From Rhizobium sp. RU20A (GTDB lineage Bacteria; Pseudomonadota; Alphaproteobacteria; Rhizobiales; Rhizobiaceae): a stretch of DNA of 64,000 nucleotides. The notes under the pieces are model-generated. The model ran no database searches. It was not told the origin of the DNA and saw nothing but the letters and a program-made list of their open reading frames with translations. The position numbers and the translations under genes were made by a program. The stretch spans positions 1 to 64,000 of the forward strand of contig NZ_FTMB01000005.1 of assembly GCF_900155885.1 (NCBI RefSeq). The letters run 5' to 3'. This document shows, one piece after another, positions 41,752 through 50,956 of the stretch (within the stretch, counting starts at the first letter, position 1; the number at the start of each line of letters is the position of its first letter).

Positions 41752-43032
41752 TCACTTCCAGCCGTCGCCCTTGAGGTCGGACAGATCGGCTTCGAGGTCT
41801 TCCAGCGCGATCGCCGCCTCCTCGTTGCCCGAGAGCACGTCGTGGACAGCGGACCAGAACTTCGAGGACACTTCGTTGTAATTGCCAAGTGTCGGGGCCG
41901 AAGGACGGGGAACGGCCTGCAGGAAGACATCTTTCCAGCGCGGCATGAAGGGCTGCTGAGCCGCGATATCGGGATCGTCGTAGAGACTGACGAGCGTCGG
42001 CAGGTTGGACTGGGTAAGCGCGCGCGCTTTCTGGGCTTCCGGGCCGGCAAGATAGAGCGCGAGGCTGATGGCAGCTTCCTGCTTGGTGCTGTATTTTGAG
42101 ACGGCGACATTCCAGCCGCCGAGCGTTGCGGCCGAGCTGCCCTTGTCGCCGCCGGCGGGGAGCGGCACGACGTCGAACAGGCCCTTCACGGGCGAGTCGC
42201 TGCCGTTTCCGAGCGTGTAGGCATAGGGCCAGTTGCGCATGAAGACGGCATTGCCCGTCTGCCAGAGACCACGCGCCTCCTCCTCCTGATAGGCGAGAAC
42301 GCCTTCGGGGCTGATGGTCCCGACCCATGACTTGGCCGTTTCCAAAGCCTTGAGGGCATTTTCGTTGTTGACGGAAATCGTGCCGTCGGGCTCGACGATC
42401 TGCCCACCGCCATAGGACTTGATCCATTCCAGCGCGTTGCAAGTCAGGCCTTCATAGGCATTGCCCTGCCAGACAAAGCCTCAGAGATCGGCCTTGCCGG
42501 CGGCGCGCTCGCCATCCTGAACGGTCCTTGCGGTGGTCGTCAGCTCCTCCCAGGTCTTGGGAACGGAAAGTCCGTACTTTTCCAGCAGGTCCTTGCGGTA
42601 GAAGAGCGCCGGCGCATCCGTAAAGATCGGCAGGGCGACGAGCTTGCCCTTCACCGTTTGCGACTGGACGATCGAGGGGAAGTTCTGCGGAATGATGTTC
42701 TTGGCGGCTTCGGTCAGATCCACGAAATGATCTGCAAGCTGCGGCGCCCAGATGACGTCGGTCTGGTAGAGATCGATATCGGGGTTCTGGGCGGCAAGCC
42801 AAAGGCGATACTGGCCGAACTGGTCGCTGGTGGACGCTGGCATCGGCACCAGCGTGACGGTGTTGCCGGTCGCCTCTTCCCATGGCTTTACGAGCTTGGG
42901 AAACTCCTGCACGGCGGTGCCGACCGCGCCGGAGACCATCTTCAGCTCGACGGCTGCCGCCTGCACGGCCGAGGCCGCCAGCAGGGCGCACAGTATCGTT
43001 GACCGCAACGCGGCCTTCTTCATCTCGATCAT
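41752..43032 (-). pseudogene. Family-1 sugar-binding protein interrupted by a nonsense codon
   Basis: From the ATG at 43032, which follows GGAGGA, a Sec signal LRSTILCALLAASAVQAAA leads into a 426-codon family-1 binding protein. The frame is stopped once, by TGA at 42481-42483 (ADL-stop-GFVWQG), where relatives usually have Trp, so TGG to TGA is the likely change. After the stop the same frame continues normally with NALEWIKSYGGGQIVEPDG and NWPYAYTLGNG to GDGWK at 41752. It resembles AglE/ThuE-type disaccharide-binding proteins. It would be the first gene of the importer operon. Confidence 0.85.
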
Positions 43033-43136
43033 CTGACTTCCTCCCAAGAAGTGGGCTTCCCAATGCCTGTCTGCGGGCGAAAAGATTATCTGCAAGACAT
43101 CCGAAGCGTTTCGGACATTAGGAGAGAAGCCGGAGC

Positions 43137-44243
43137 TTGTCGTCGCAGCCGGACCTCAATTTCCATAATCCCGAGGTGCAGGACTATATGCTCGGCACCA
43201 TGCGCTTCTGGCTGGAACGCGGCGTGGACGGTTTCCGGCTCGACGTGGTGAACTTCTATTTCCACGATCGGCTGCTGCGCGACAATCCGGTTCTCGAGCC
43301 GCGCCCGGCCATCCCGGCTGTCCGCCCCTTCGACATGCAACTCTCCATTCACCAAAAGACCCAGCCGGAAAATCTTGTTTTCCTGCAGCGGCTCCGGGCC
43401 CTGCTCGATGAATATGACGCACGCACGACGGTCGGCGAAGTCGGTGAGTTGCAGCGGGCGATCGAAACCATGGGCGCCTACACAAGCGAGCGTCGGCTGC
43501 ACATGGCCTACTCCTTCGAGATGCTGGGTCCGGTCTTCACGCCGGCACATTTCCGCACGCAGATCGAAATGTTCTTCGCGACAGCTCCCGAGGGGTGGCC
43601 GTGCTGGGCGTTCTCGAACCATGACGTCGTCCGTCATGTCAGCCGATGGGCGCAACCAGGCCAGGATCGCAACCACTTCGCCAAGCTGTGCGCAGCCCTG
43701 CTCCTGTCGCTCGAAGGTTCAGTCTGCCTCTATCAGGGCGAAGAACTCGGTCAGACGGAAACTGACTTGAACCGCGACGAGATCATCGATCCCCAGGGCA
43801 TCGCCTTCTGGCCGGACGACAAGGGCCGCGATGGCTGCCGAACCCCGATGACCTGGCAGGCAACTGCGCCCAATGCCGGCTTTTCGCAAGCGAATCGAAC
43901 CTGGTTGCCGATCAAGGCCACCCAGCAAGCGAATGCGCGTGACCTGCAGGAGGCGAATCCGGCCTCGGTGCTGTCCTTTTACAAGACGATGCTCGCTCTG
44001 CGCCGAAGCCGCGCTGCGCTGCGCACCGGCCGCACGAGGTTTCTTTCCTCTCCCGAGGGCGTTCTGGCTTTCCGCCGCGGTGACGGCGTTCTGTGCGTCT
44101 TCAACCTTTCCGCAGAACCCCGCATGTTCACGATCGACGGGCGGTTTCATATGGCCCTGAGCAACAGTGCGTCAGTGACTGATACCGGCCTTTCCCTGCC
44201 GCCGTGGGCATGCGCGATCGCCGACCTTTCCGCTGGCGATTGA
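43137..44243 (+). pseudogene. 5'-truncated GH13 alpha-glucosidase
   Basis: The frame starts within SSQPDLNFHNPEVQDYML, a conserved point about one third into AglA-type alpha-glucosidases. It continues with the nucleophile motif GFRLDVVNFYF, the acid/base TTVGEVGE and FSNHDVVRH to a normal C-terminus (368 residues). The N-terminal part of the barrel, about 180 residues with the first conserved regions, is missing and no start codon fits. It points away from the importer operon. With the broken permease and binding protein it marks a decaying alpha-glucoside locus. Confidence 0.8.
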
Positions 44244-44364
44244 CAACGCGGACAGCATGAAGTCGCTGCGTCGTGGATCATGCTTGGCGACGACACCACG
44301 CGCGTCGCCGGATGAAACCCTCTCGCCGCCGTCACGATCTGGATCCGGTGAATGTCGATGGACC

Positions 44365-44443
44365 CTAGTGGAATGAATTTGACATTTGATACCCATCTGC
44401 AGCGAACTCGCGGATAAAATGTCAAATTCAAAAATTCCACTAG
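44365..44443. repeat. Palindromic repeat element 1 (79 bp)
   Basis: Outer arms CTAGTGGAAT (44365-44374) and ATTCCACTAG (44434-44443) are exact reverse complements. Inside them TTGACATTT (44379-44387) and AAATGTCAA (44417-44425) form a second pair. The central 29 bases are not symmetric. The element starts and ends with CTAG. A sister element follows after 13 bases. Confidence 0.85.
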
Positions 44444-44456
44444 AATCATATAGTTG

Positions 44457-44534
44457 CTAGTGGTCTTTTGAGATTTTGACATTTGCTCTCAAGGGTGCCG
44501 CGGACGGTAGCAAATGTCAAAATCAGACCACTAG
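44457..44534. repeat. Palindromic repeat element 2 (78 bp)
   Basis: Outer arms CTAGTGGTCT (44457-44466) and AGACCACTAG (44525-44534) are exact reverse complements, and inner arms GATTTTGACATTTGCT (44472-44487) and AGCAAATGTCAAAATC (44509-44524) pair over 16 bases. It shares CTAGTGG and TTGACATTT with element 1 but its loop differs. The right end contains the TAG stop of the FGGY kinase gene (44531-44533). It could act as a bidirectional transcription end or as a mobile repeat. Confidence 0.85.
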
Positions 44535-46072
44535 GCGGTGACCTCGTTCCGTCTCGCCATGCGGTGCATGAGGGGATGCAGGGCCTGATAGGTTTCCTCG
44601 TAAAAGGAGAAGGCCTCCCTGTAGCGCCGGTGGGCTGTCATGTCGGGTTCCACCACATGGTCCTCGCGCACCATGTGGGCGGCCGCATCGGCGAGGCTCG
44701 CATGCAGGCCTGCCCCCACCGAGGCGGCGATTGCAGCACCGAAGGCGGTGGCATCCGGCACTTTGGGGACAATGATCGGGATCCCCGCGACGTCGGCATG
44801 CATCTGCAGCAGGAAGGCGCTGCGGGTCGCCCCGCCGCAGACGACCATGGTTTCGACCGGCACGCCGTTGCCGGCAAGCGTGCGCAGGATGTTCGCCGTC
44901 CCATAGGCCACGGACTCGATCAGGGCGCGCAACATGTGCGCCGGCGTGTGTTTCAACGTCATGCCCCAGATGGCCCCCTGGAGATCGTAGTCGATATAGG
45001 GGTTCCGGTTGCCCTGCCAGAAGTCGAGGGCCACCAGCCCGTCGGCACCGATCGGGATCGCCGCCGCCTCCCGCATCATCGCCGCATAGGCATCCTCTCC
45101 CGGCTTCAGCGCTTTGCCGATGTGGTCGTGCCACCAGCGGATGATGGAGCCGGAGGAAACCTGTCCGCCCTCCATCACGAAGAGGCCTGGAATGACGCAA
45201 TCGGGATGCGGCCCGAAAATGCCGGGAACTTCGATATCCTTGTCTGTCATCGGCAGCACGAGATGGGACGATCCGGTGATGAAGGCGGTGCGGCCCGGCG
45301 CGCAGACATTGAGGCCGAGCATGGCGACGTAGGCGTCCGTGCCACCCGCCACGACGGTCGTGTCCCAGGACAACCCCATGGCCTCGGCAGCATCCGGCGT
45401 AATCTTGCCGATGGCGGTGCCGAGCGGCACGATGCGTTGCGGGAAGCGCTCGGTGATGCCGTCAAGACCGATATGGCTGAAGAAGGCCTCCGGCCATCCG
45501 CCCCGCCGCCCGTCGAAGAACCACCGATTGGTGATCTGGTTGTGGCCGAGCGTCAACTTGCCGGTCAGCTTCAGCGCCAGATAATCCGCCATCTCGACGA
45601 ACCAGCGCGAGCGGCGAAAGATCTCCGGACGGTTCTCCTTCAGCCACAGGATCTTCGGGATCGCCCATTCCGAGCTGACGCCAAGCCGTGACCGGCGCAG
45701 GGCCGGATCGTTGGACTGCGTCATGCTGCGCGCCTGCGGGGAGGCGCGGTTGTCCATCCACAGGATGGCCGGCATGGTGGGCTCGAGCTGCTCATCGAGC
45801 GCCACGACGGTGCTCGAGGTGCCGTCCGCGCAGATCGCGAAGATGCGGTCCACCGGGATCGCGGCGCCGGTGATCAGCTTGCGCACGGCGACGCAGGCCG
45901 CCCGCCACCAGTCCACCGGCGTCTGCTCGGCCCAACCGGGCAGCGGAAAGGTCGTCTCATAGTCATGCGTTGCCATGGCGACGACGTTTCCGTCGAGGTC
46001 GGAGAGCAGCGCACGCGCCCCGCCCGTGCCGCCATCGAGACCGATCACATAGGCCTTTTGTGCTGGGGACAT
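44531..46072 (-). CDS. FGGY-family carbohydrate kinase
   Basis: The 513-residue protein opens VIGLDGGTGGARALLSDLDG, the nucleotide-binding start of FGGY kinases. The substrate domain has GWAEQTPVDWW and ILWMDNRAS. The second domain has VVAGGTDAYVAMLGL, ITGSSHLVL and VCGGATRSAFLLQMHADVAG then IPI. The best pattern match is to the ribulokinase/erythritol kinase/LsrK branch; FGGY kinases phosphorylate ketoses and polyols. It is the last gene of the ribose-type importer operon, three bases after the permease gene. A dedicated glycerol-1-phosphate-type dehydrogenase in the same operon suggests a polyol phosphate. Confidence 0.87.
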   Translation of the reverse strand: MSPAQKAYVIGLDGGTGGARALLSDLDGNVVAMATHDYETTFPLPGWAEQTPVDWWRAACVAVRKLITGAAIPVDRIFAICADGTSSTVVALDEQLEPTMPAILWMDNRASPQARSMTQSNDPALRRSRLGVSSEWAIPKILWLKENRPEIFRRSRWFVEMADYLALKLTGKLTLGHNQITNRWFFDGRRGGWPEAFFSHIGLDGITERFPQRIVPLGTAIGKITPDAAEAMGLSWDTTVVAGGTDAYVAMLGLNVCAPGRTAFITGSSHLVLPMTDKDIEVPGIFGPHPDCVIPGLFVMEGGQVSSGSIIRWWHDHIGKALKPGEDAYAAMMREAAAIPIGADGLVALDFWQGNRNPYIDYDLQGAIWGMTLKHTPAHMLRALIESVAYGTANILRTLAGNGVPVETMVVCGGATRSAFLLQMHADVAGIPIIVPKVPDATAFGAAIAASVGAGLHASLADAAAHMVREDHVVEPDMTAHRRYREAFSFYEETYQALHPLMHRMARRNEVTA

Positions 46073-46075
46073 GGC

Positions 46076-47092
46076 TCAGGCTCCCGTCGCATGCGCAGAG
46101 GGGGATCGGCTCGCGCGCATGGCCACGGCGACACCGAGGAGAAGAAGCAGGCCCTTGATGATCTGGCGCTGATAATCGGCCCAGCCCAGCATTGCGCTGC
46201 CGCTGACGAGCACCGAGAGAAGAAGAATGGCGGTGGTCGTGCCGATGACGTTCGGCTTTCCGACGCGGATCATCATTCCGCCGAGAAGAACGGCGGTCAG
46301 CCCGTCGATAAAGTAGGAATTGCCGATCATCGGTTGCCCTGAGGAAAGGTTGGCCGCCAGCAACACCCCGGCGATCGCCGAGCAAAGGCCTGAAAAGACG
46401 AAGAGGAAGAGCAGGAGGCGGCGCGAGGAAATGCCCGCCTCGTTCACGGCCGCCTCGCTCTGGGCCGTCGCGAAGATGTAGTGGCCGAAGGTCAGCTTCT
46501 CCTGCGCGTACCAGGAGAGGGCATAGACGACCGCGACCACGATCGCGATCAGCGGGATCGGACCCCAGCTGACATAGAGCAACTCGCCGAGAATGCCGGG
46601 ATCGGCGATGCGTACGGAGGTGCCCTTGCCGAGCGCGGCCGCCGCCGAGGCGCAGATGCCGCCCGTTGCAATCGTCACGATCAGCGGCGGCAGGCGCAGC
46701 ACGGCGACGAGGAAGCCGTTCACGAGGCCGGCGACAGCACCGACCGCGATGCCGGCAAGCGCGGCGATCGTCCAGCCGCTGCCGCCGGCCAGAAGCCAGG
46801 CGGCCGTCATGTTGCCGAGGGCCGCGACGTGCATGAAGCTGACGTCGATCTTGCCGGCCGCGATGAGCCAGGTGAGGCCGAGCACCATGATGGCCATCAG
46901 CGCAGAGGTGCGCAGGATGGTGACGATGTTGGCGGGATCGAGGATCTGTGGACGGAGCCAGGCAAAAACCGCGATCATCAGGAAGAGCGTCACGGCCAGC
47001 CAGTACCGGCCTACGAAGGAAGACAGCATGCCGGAATGTCCTTGGCGTTCAGTCGGCGCTCTGGCCGCGGTATCGGTCATCACCTCGGTCAT
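46076..47092 (-). CDS. RbsC-type sugar ABC permease (first of two)
   Basis: The 338-residue protein has eight to ten hydrophobic segments typical of CUT2 permeases. ILDPANIVTILRTSALMAIM near residue 50, GLVNGFLVAVLRLPPLIVTI near 125 and a final TTAILLLSVLVSGSAMLGW segment are class hallmarks. It overlaps the other permease gene by four bases. CUT2 importers carry pentoses, rhamnose, autoinducer-2, erythritol and similar compounds. Confidence 0.9.
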   Translation of the reverse strand: MTEVMTDTAARAPTERQGHSGMLSSFVGRYWLAVTLFLMIAVFAWLRPQILDPANIVTILRTSALMAIMVLGLTWLIAAGKIDVSFMHVAALGNMTAAWLLAGGSGWTIAALAGIAVGAVAGLVNGFLVAVLRLPPLIVTIATGGICASAAAALGKGTSVRIADPGILGELLYVSWGPIPLIAIVVAVVYALSWYAQEKLTFGHYIFATAQSEAAVNEAGISSRRLLLFLFVFSGLCSAIAGVLLAANLSSGQPMIGNSYFIDGLTAVLLGGMMIRVGKPNVIGTTTAILLLSVLVSGSAMLGWADYQRQIIKGLLLLLGVAVAMRASRSPSAHATGA

Positions 47093-48093
47093 GGCCGTTT
47101 CTCCCGTGGTTCGCTTGCCGGAAGAAGGAAGGTGGACAGGTCATGGAAGAGCATGCGAACCCGCTGGTCGAAGAGCACCACCCCGGCCAGCAGGATCGCG
47201 CTCACCACGCCGTCGCTGTAGTAATAGGGCACCCCGATCAGCGAGAAACCGTCGAGCAGCATGGTGATGAGGAAGGTGCCCGCCAGTGTCGCCAGCACGG
47301 AAGTGCCGCCGAGCAGCGCCGCGCCAAGAAAGACGCCGGCATAGGCGGGCATGAGGAGGTTTGCGCCCTCATTGGTATCGGCCGTGCCGGATTCGGCAAG
47401 GATCAGTACCACGGCGAGCACGGAGGTCATGCCGCAGATGACAAAGGCGAGAAAGGTGTAGAGCTTCGTCGGCACACCGGAAAAATAGGCCGACACCGGA
47501 TTTTCCCCCGTTGCCTGGAAGGACGCGCCGTAGCGGGTGCGGTGCATCAGGAACCAGGCGACGGCGTAGATCGCGATCAGGAAGAAGAAGGAGACGCTGT
47601 AGCCCAGAATGCGCGCGTCGTTGAGATCGATGATCCCCGATTGCATGAAATTCTGGAAGATCGTGCGCCCCTTGGAATAGAGGAAGGCAAGGCCGCCGGC
47701 GATCGATCCCGTCGCGATGGTCGTGACGATGTCCGGCAGGCCGAAGACGCTGATGGCGATGCCGTTGATGGCACCGATGGCCGCGCCGGCGGCAAGGCCG
47801 ACCAGGATGCAGACCCACAGGTCATAGCCGTTGGCGATCAGGAAGCCGATCGTCATGGCCGCAAAGCAGGCGGTCCCCGCAAAAGACAGGTCGAACTTGC
47901 GCACGATGACGACGAGGGTGAGGCCAAGCGCGGCCAGCCCGTTGGTTGCCATGTGGCGCGTGACGGCCGACAGGTTCTGGCTGGACAGGAAGCGCGGTTC
48001 GATGAGCGCAAAGGCGCCGGCAACGACCGCGACCAGAATGAGGAAGGCGACGAACCGGCCGAAGCCGGCGGGCAGAGTCAGTCTGTCAGGCAT
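47089..48093 (-). CDS. RbsC-type sugar ABC permease (second of two)
   Basis: The 334-residue CUT2 permease has FLSSQNLSAVTRHMATNGLA near residue 35, AAIGAINGIAISVFGLPDIV near 110, GENPVSAYFSGV and a LGGTSVLATLAGTFLITML end segment. It is related to but clearly different from the next permease, so a heterodimeric channel is expected. It overlaps the ATPase gene by eight bases. Confidence 0.9.
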   Translation of the reverse strand: MPDRLTLPAGFGRFVAFLILVAVVAGAFALIEPRFLSSQNLSAVTRHMATNGLAALGLTLVVIVRKFDLSFAGTACFAAMTIGFLIANGYDLWVCILVGLAAGAAIGAINGIAISVFGLPDIVTTIATGSIAGGLAFLYSKGRTIFQNFMQSGIIDLNDARILGYSVSFFFLIAIYAVAWFLMHRTRYGASFQATGENPVSAYFSGVPTKLYTFLAFVICGMTSVLAVVLILAESGTADTNEGANLLMPAYAGVFLGAALLGGTSVLATLAGTFLITMLLDGFSLIGVPYYYSDGVVSAILLAGVVLFDQRVRMLFHDLSTFLLPASEPREKRP

Positions 48094-49603
48094 CGCGTGC
48101 TTCTCCGAGAATGCCGGCCAACAAAAGCTGGTTGCGGGTCATGATCTCGCCGGCACGCATGATCGGCCGGCCCTTGTAGAGGGCGAAGCTGCGGTCGGCG
48201 AGGCCGTGCACCTCGTCGCAGTCGCTCGACATGACGATGACGGCGGCGGTGCGGGACAGATCCCGCATCAGCCCGTAGAGCTTGGCGCGGGCACCGATAT
48301 CGACACCGACCGTCGGCTCCACGAAGATGTAGAGGTCGGCGTCGGCAAAGAGCCCCTTGGCGACAACGATCTTCTGCTGGTTTCCGCCGGAGAAGCCGGA
48401 AACGGGCATGGACAGGTTCGGCGGGCTGAGCGCCACGCGTGCCGCAAATTCCTCGCTTTTGCGCCGGTTCAGCGCCCGGCGCAGGATGCCGGCGAAACCG
48501 GAGGCACGGCCGAGATTGCCGATGGTGATGTTGAAGACGGAGGACTGCGTCAACGCCAGGCCTTCAAGGCGCCGGTCGCCGGGCACGAGGAAAATGCCGG
48601 CTTTCAGTGCCTCGCGCGGTGTGCGCGCGCGAAGCGGCCGCCCCTTCAGCGATAGCGTGCCCTCCGTTGGTGGAAGGGCGCCGAAAAGGACCTTTGACAG
48701 TTCGTCAATGCCCGAGCCGACAAGGCCGAAGATGCCGAGGATTTCGCCGCGCTTCACCTCGAAGCCGACCTGGGAAAAGGCCCTGCCGTGACCGAGCCGC
48801 TCGACGGACAGGACGGTTTCGCCCGGCGGGAAAGCGGCTTTTTCCGGGAAGACAGAGGACAGCGTTTCGCCGAGCATCAGTTCGGCCAGCGACAGGCCCT
48901 GCTCGGCGGCCGCCGCCGGTGTCATCGTCGCGACCTTGCGGCCGCCGCGGAACACCGAGAAGCGATCGGCGATCTCGATGACTTCCTCCAGCCGGTGCGT
49001 GATGTAGAGAATGGAAATGCCGCTGGCCTTCAACGTCCGCATCAGGCGGAACAGCACCGCCTTTTCGACTTCCGTCAGGGTCGAGGTCGGCTCGTCGAGA
49101 ATGAGCACGCGGATGTGGTCGCCCGCCAGCGCCTGCAGGATGGCGACGATCTCGCGCTCGACGGCCGGCATCTCAGAGAGTTTGCGCGACAGATCGATAT
49201 CGACGGGAAAGCGGGCCAGAAGCGCGTCGCCGCGCCGTTTCAGTGCTGTCCGGTCGATCCGCGCCAGAAAGCGCGGGCGGTCTGCCTCACGGCCGAGAAA
49301 GATGTTCTCGTAGCCGGTGAAATCGGAAACGAGCTCCGGGTGCTGCTGCACCGTCGCAATGCCGGCCATCATCGCATCATGCGGCGTGCGGCAGTCGACG
49401 GCCTTTCCATCCACTTCGAGCGTTCCGGCATCGCGCGTATAGACGCCGGAGATGATCTTGATGAAGGTGGATTTCCCGGCGCCATTGACCCCGAGCAGGG
49501 CATGCACCTCACCCGGTTCGAGAACGAAATCCACGTCTTTGAGCGCGTTGACCGCGCCGAAGCGCTTCGACACTGCGGTCGCGCGCAATGCTGGCCCTGT
49601 CAT
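48086..49603 (-). CDS. RbsA-type double ATPase
   Basis: The product is 505 residues from the ATG at 49603, eight bases after GGAGG; a GTG at 49612 is the alternative. NBD1 is complete: Walker A GVNGAGKST, VQQHPELVSDFT, a signature region KLSEMPAVERE, Walker B VLILDEPTSTL and ITHRLEE. NBD2 has the degenerate Walker A GLVGSGIDELS normal for RbsA proteins, GFSGGNQQK as signature, and FVEPTVGVD. In NBD2 the Walker B Asp is replaced by Val in IFVEP, where relatives have LDEP or DEPT. It energises both CUT2 permeases. Confidence 0.88.
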   Translation of the reverse strand: MTGPALRATAVSKRFGAVNALKDVDFVLEPGEVHALLGVNGAGKSTFIKIISGVYTRDAGTLEVDGKAVDCRTPHDAMMAGIATVQQHPELVSDFTGYENIFLGREADRPRFLARIDRTALKRRGDALLARFPVDIDLSRKLSEMPAVEREIVAILQALAGDHIRVLILDEPTSTLTEVEKAVLFRLMRTLKASGISILYITHRLEEVIEIADRFSVFRGGRKVATMTPAAAAEQGLSLAELMLGETLSSVFPEKAAFPPGETVLSVERLGHGRAFSQVGFEVKRGEILGIFGLVGSGIDELSKVLFGALPPTEGTLSLKGRPLRARTPREALKAGIFLVPGDRRLEGLALTQSSVFNITIGNLGRASGFAGILRRALNRRKSEEFAARVALSPPNLSMPVSGFSGGNQQKIVVAKGLFADADLYIFVEPTVGVDIGARAKLYGLMRDLSRTAAVIVMSSDCDEVHGLADRSFALYKGRPIMRAGEIMTRNQLLLAGILGEARDA

Positions 49604-49653
49604 TCGCTTCACCTCCCAATAAAGCCGATGTCATGCCGAACGGTGTTGCGGTG

Positions 49654-49695
49654 CCCCGGCGGGATCGGGCCTGGTAAGGCCTTTCCCCGCCGGGG
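49654..49695 (-). terminator. Intercistronic hairpin between binding-protein and ATPase genes
   Basis: CCCCGGCGGG (49654-49663) pairs with CCCGCCGGGG (49686-49695), and an inner GGCCT/AGGCC pair lies in the loop. No T-run follows. As in three other operons here, it follows the binding-protein gene and probably limits or protects the message. Confidence 0.65.
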
Positions 49696-49707
49696 CTCGT
49701 CCTGGGA

Positions 49708-50712
49708 CTAAACGGCGCGTGTCCAGCCCAGCGCTTCGGCGCGGCCGGGCACGTCGAAGTCATCGGGGATGCCGTCCTTCAGCATCGATTCCGTCACGGC
49801 GTAGGTGGGCGTGATGACCAGACGCGGGATCTTGCCGCCGGCCAGATGCTGATGGGCGTAGAGCACGGCGAGATAGGCCATCTCGTAGAAGCTCTGGGCC
49901 ATGGAAAGCTTCAGTTGCGAGGGACCTGCAATGTAGCTGAAGGCCTGCGAACCACCGTCAATGCCGGTGATGATAAGGTTCGGCCGGTCGGCAGCACGCG
50001 CGGCCAGCGTGCCTTCGACGGCTGCGCCGTCCCATGCGCACCAGATGGCATCGATGTCGGCATTGGCGGTCAGGATGTTATCGACGGCCTGACGCGGCGT
50101 GACGTTGCCAGCCAGCGCGAATGCCCAGTCGGCGACGATCTTGATGTCGGGGTAGCGGCGCAGCGTCCATTCCATCCCGAGCGTGCGTTGGTCCCAGCTC
50201 TCGTTCTGCGGCAGCAGCACGCGGGCGATCCGGCCTTTGCCATTCAGCGCCTTGGCAATGTATTCGCAGGAATAGGCGCCCATGCCGAAATTGTTCGACA
50301 TGGCTGTGGTGTTGACGGCGACGCCGGGCACGGCGCTATCGGCGCAGAAGACCGGAATGCCGGCGGTGATCGCCCGCTGAACGGCCGGTGCGATCGCCAC
50401 GGCGTCGGCGGGTGTGATGAAGAGGGCGTCGGGCTTGGAGGCGATCAGCGAGTCGATCTGGTCCGACTGCACCTTGGCGTCGAAGCCAGCGTCCGTCGTC
50501 GTTAGGGTTCCGCCCAGTTCCTGCACGGCGGCGGTAAAGCCGTCCTGCAGGTGTCGGCCGGAGTCATAGGTCGTCCAGCCGAGGGCAGCGGCGAACTTGC
50601 GATCGGCCGCCTGTGCATGCGCGCTCGTTGAACTGAGAAACTGGGCTGCCAAAAGAGCCGCCGAACCGCCGAGAAGGGCGCGACGGGAAAGGTCGAAAGA
50701 AAAATCGGTCAT
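49708..50712 (-). CDS. RbsB-type sugar-binding protein (Tat-like signal)
   Basis: The product is 334 residues from the ATG at 50712, just after GGGAGGAGTACC. FDLSRRALLGGSAALLAAQF is a twin-arginine signal with a cleavage site after AHAQ. The mature family-4 fold shows DGFTAAVQELGGTLTTTDAG, SLIASKPDALFITPADAVAI and WCAWDGAAVEG, with DGGSQAFSYI near the hinge. GADS-like contacts for a pentose or polyol cannot be assigned. It precedes the ATPase gene by 104 bases containing a hairpin. Confidence 0.88.
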   Translation of the reverse strand: MTDFSFDLSRRALLGGSAALLAAQFLSSTSAHAQAADRKFAAALGWTTYDSGRHLQDGFTAAVQELGGTLTTTDAGFDAKVQSDQIDSLIASKPDALFITPADAVAIAPAVQRAITAGIPVFCADSAVPGVAVNTTAMSNNFGMGAYSCEYIAKALNGKGRIARVLLPQNESWDQRTLGMEWTLRRYPDIKIVADWAFALAGNVTPRQAVDNILTANADIDAIWCAWDGAAVEGTLAARAADRPNLIITGIDGGSQAFSYIAGPSQLKLSMAQSFYEMAYLAVLYAHQHLAGGKIPRLVITPTYAVTESMLKDGIPDDFDVPGRAEALGWTRAV

Positions 50713-50956
50713 GGTACTCCTCCCAAAGTTAAACCGATGAATCCGGGCAGGAACACTGTCCGGCATGCTGTCCGATGCGTCGCAAGGGTCTGCGAAACAT
50801 CCCTGGCCGGCGTTCCCAATGCCTGCCGAAGTCGAAGGGATGGCGCTTTCTGCTTCCATCCCTGGCGGCGAGGGGACGGTTCGTCTCTCCTCGCGCTACG
50901 TGTCTTCTTTTTCTGCTGCGCGGCCCGGCGAGATCCTCCGATCACCGGCCGCGTCC
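50713..50956 (-). other. Intergenic stretch between HAD and binding-protein genes
   Basis: These 244 bases hold no convincing gene. GGGATGG (50838-50844) pairs with CCATCCC (50857-50863) in a weak hairpin. A second promoter for the transporter genes could lie here, but I see no clear -35/-10 pair. Confidence 0.4.

Noticed and set aside
44365-44534. A CRISPR array
   Set aside because: There are only two units, each internally palindromic with unequal loops, not identical direct repeats with spacers, and no cas genes are nearby.
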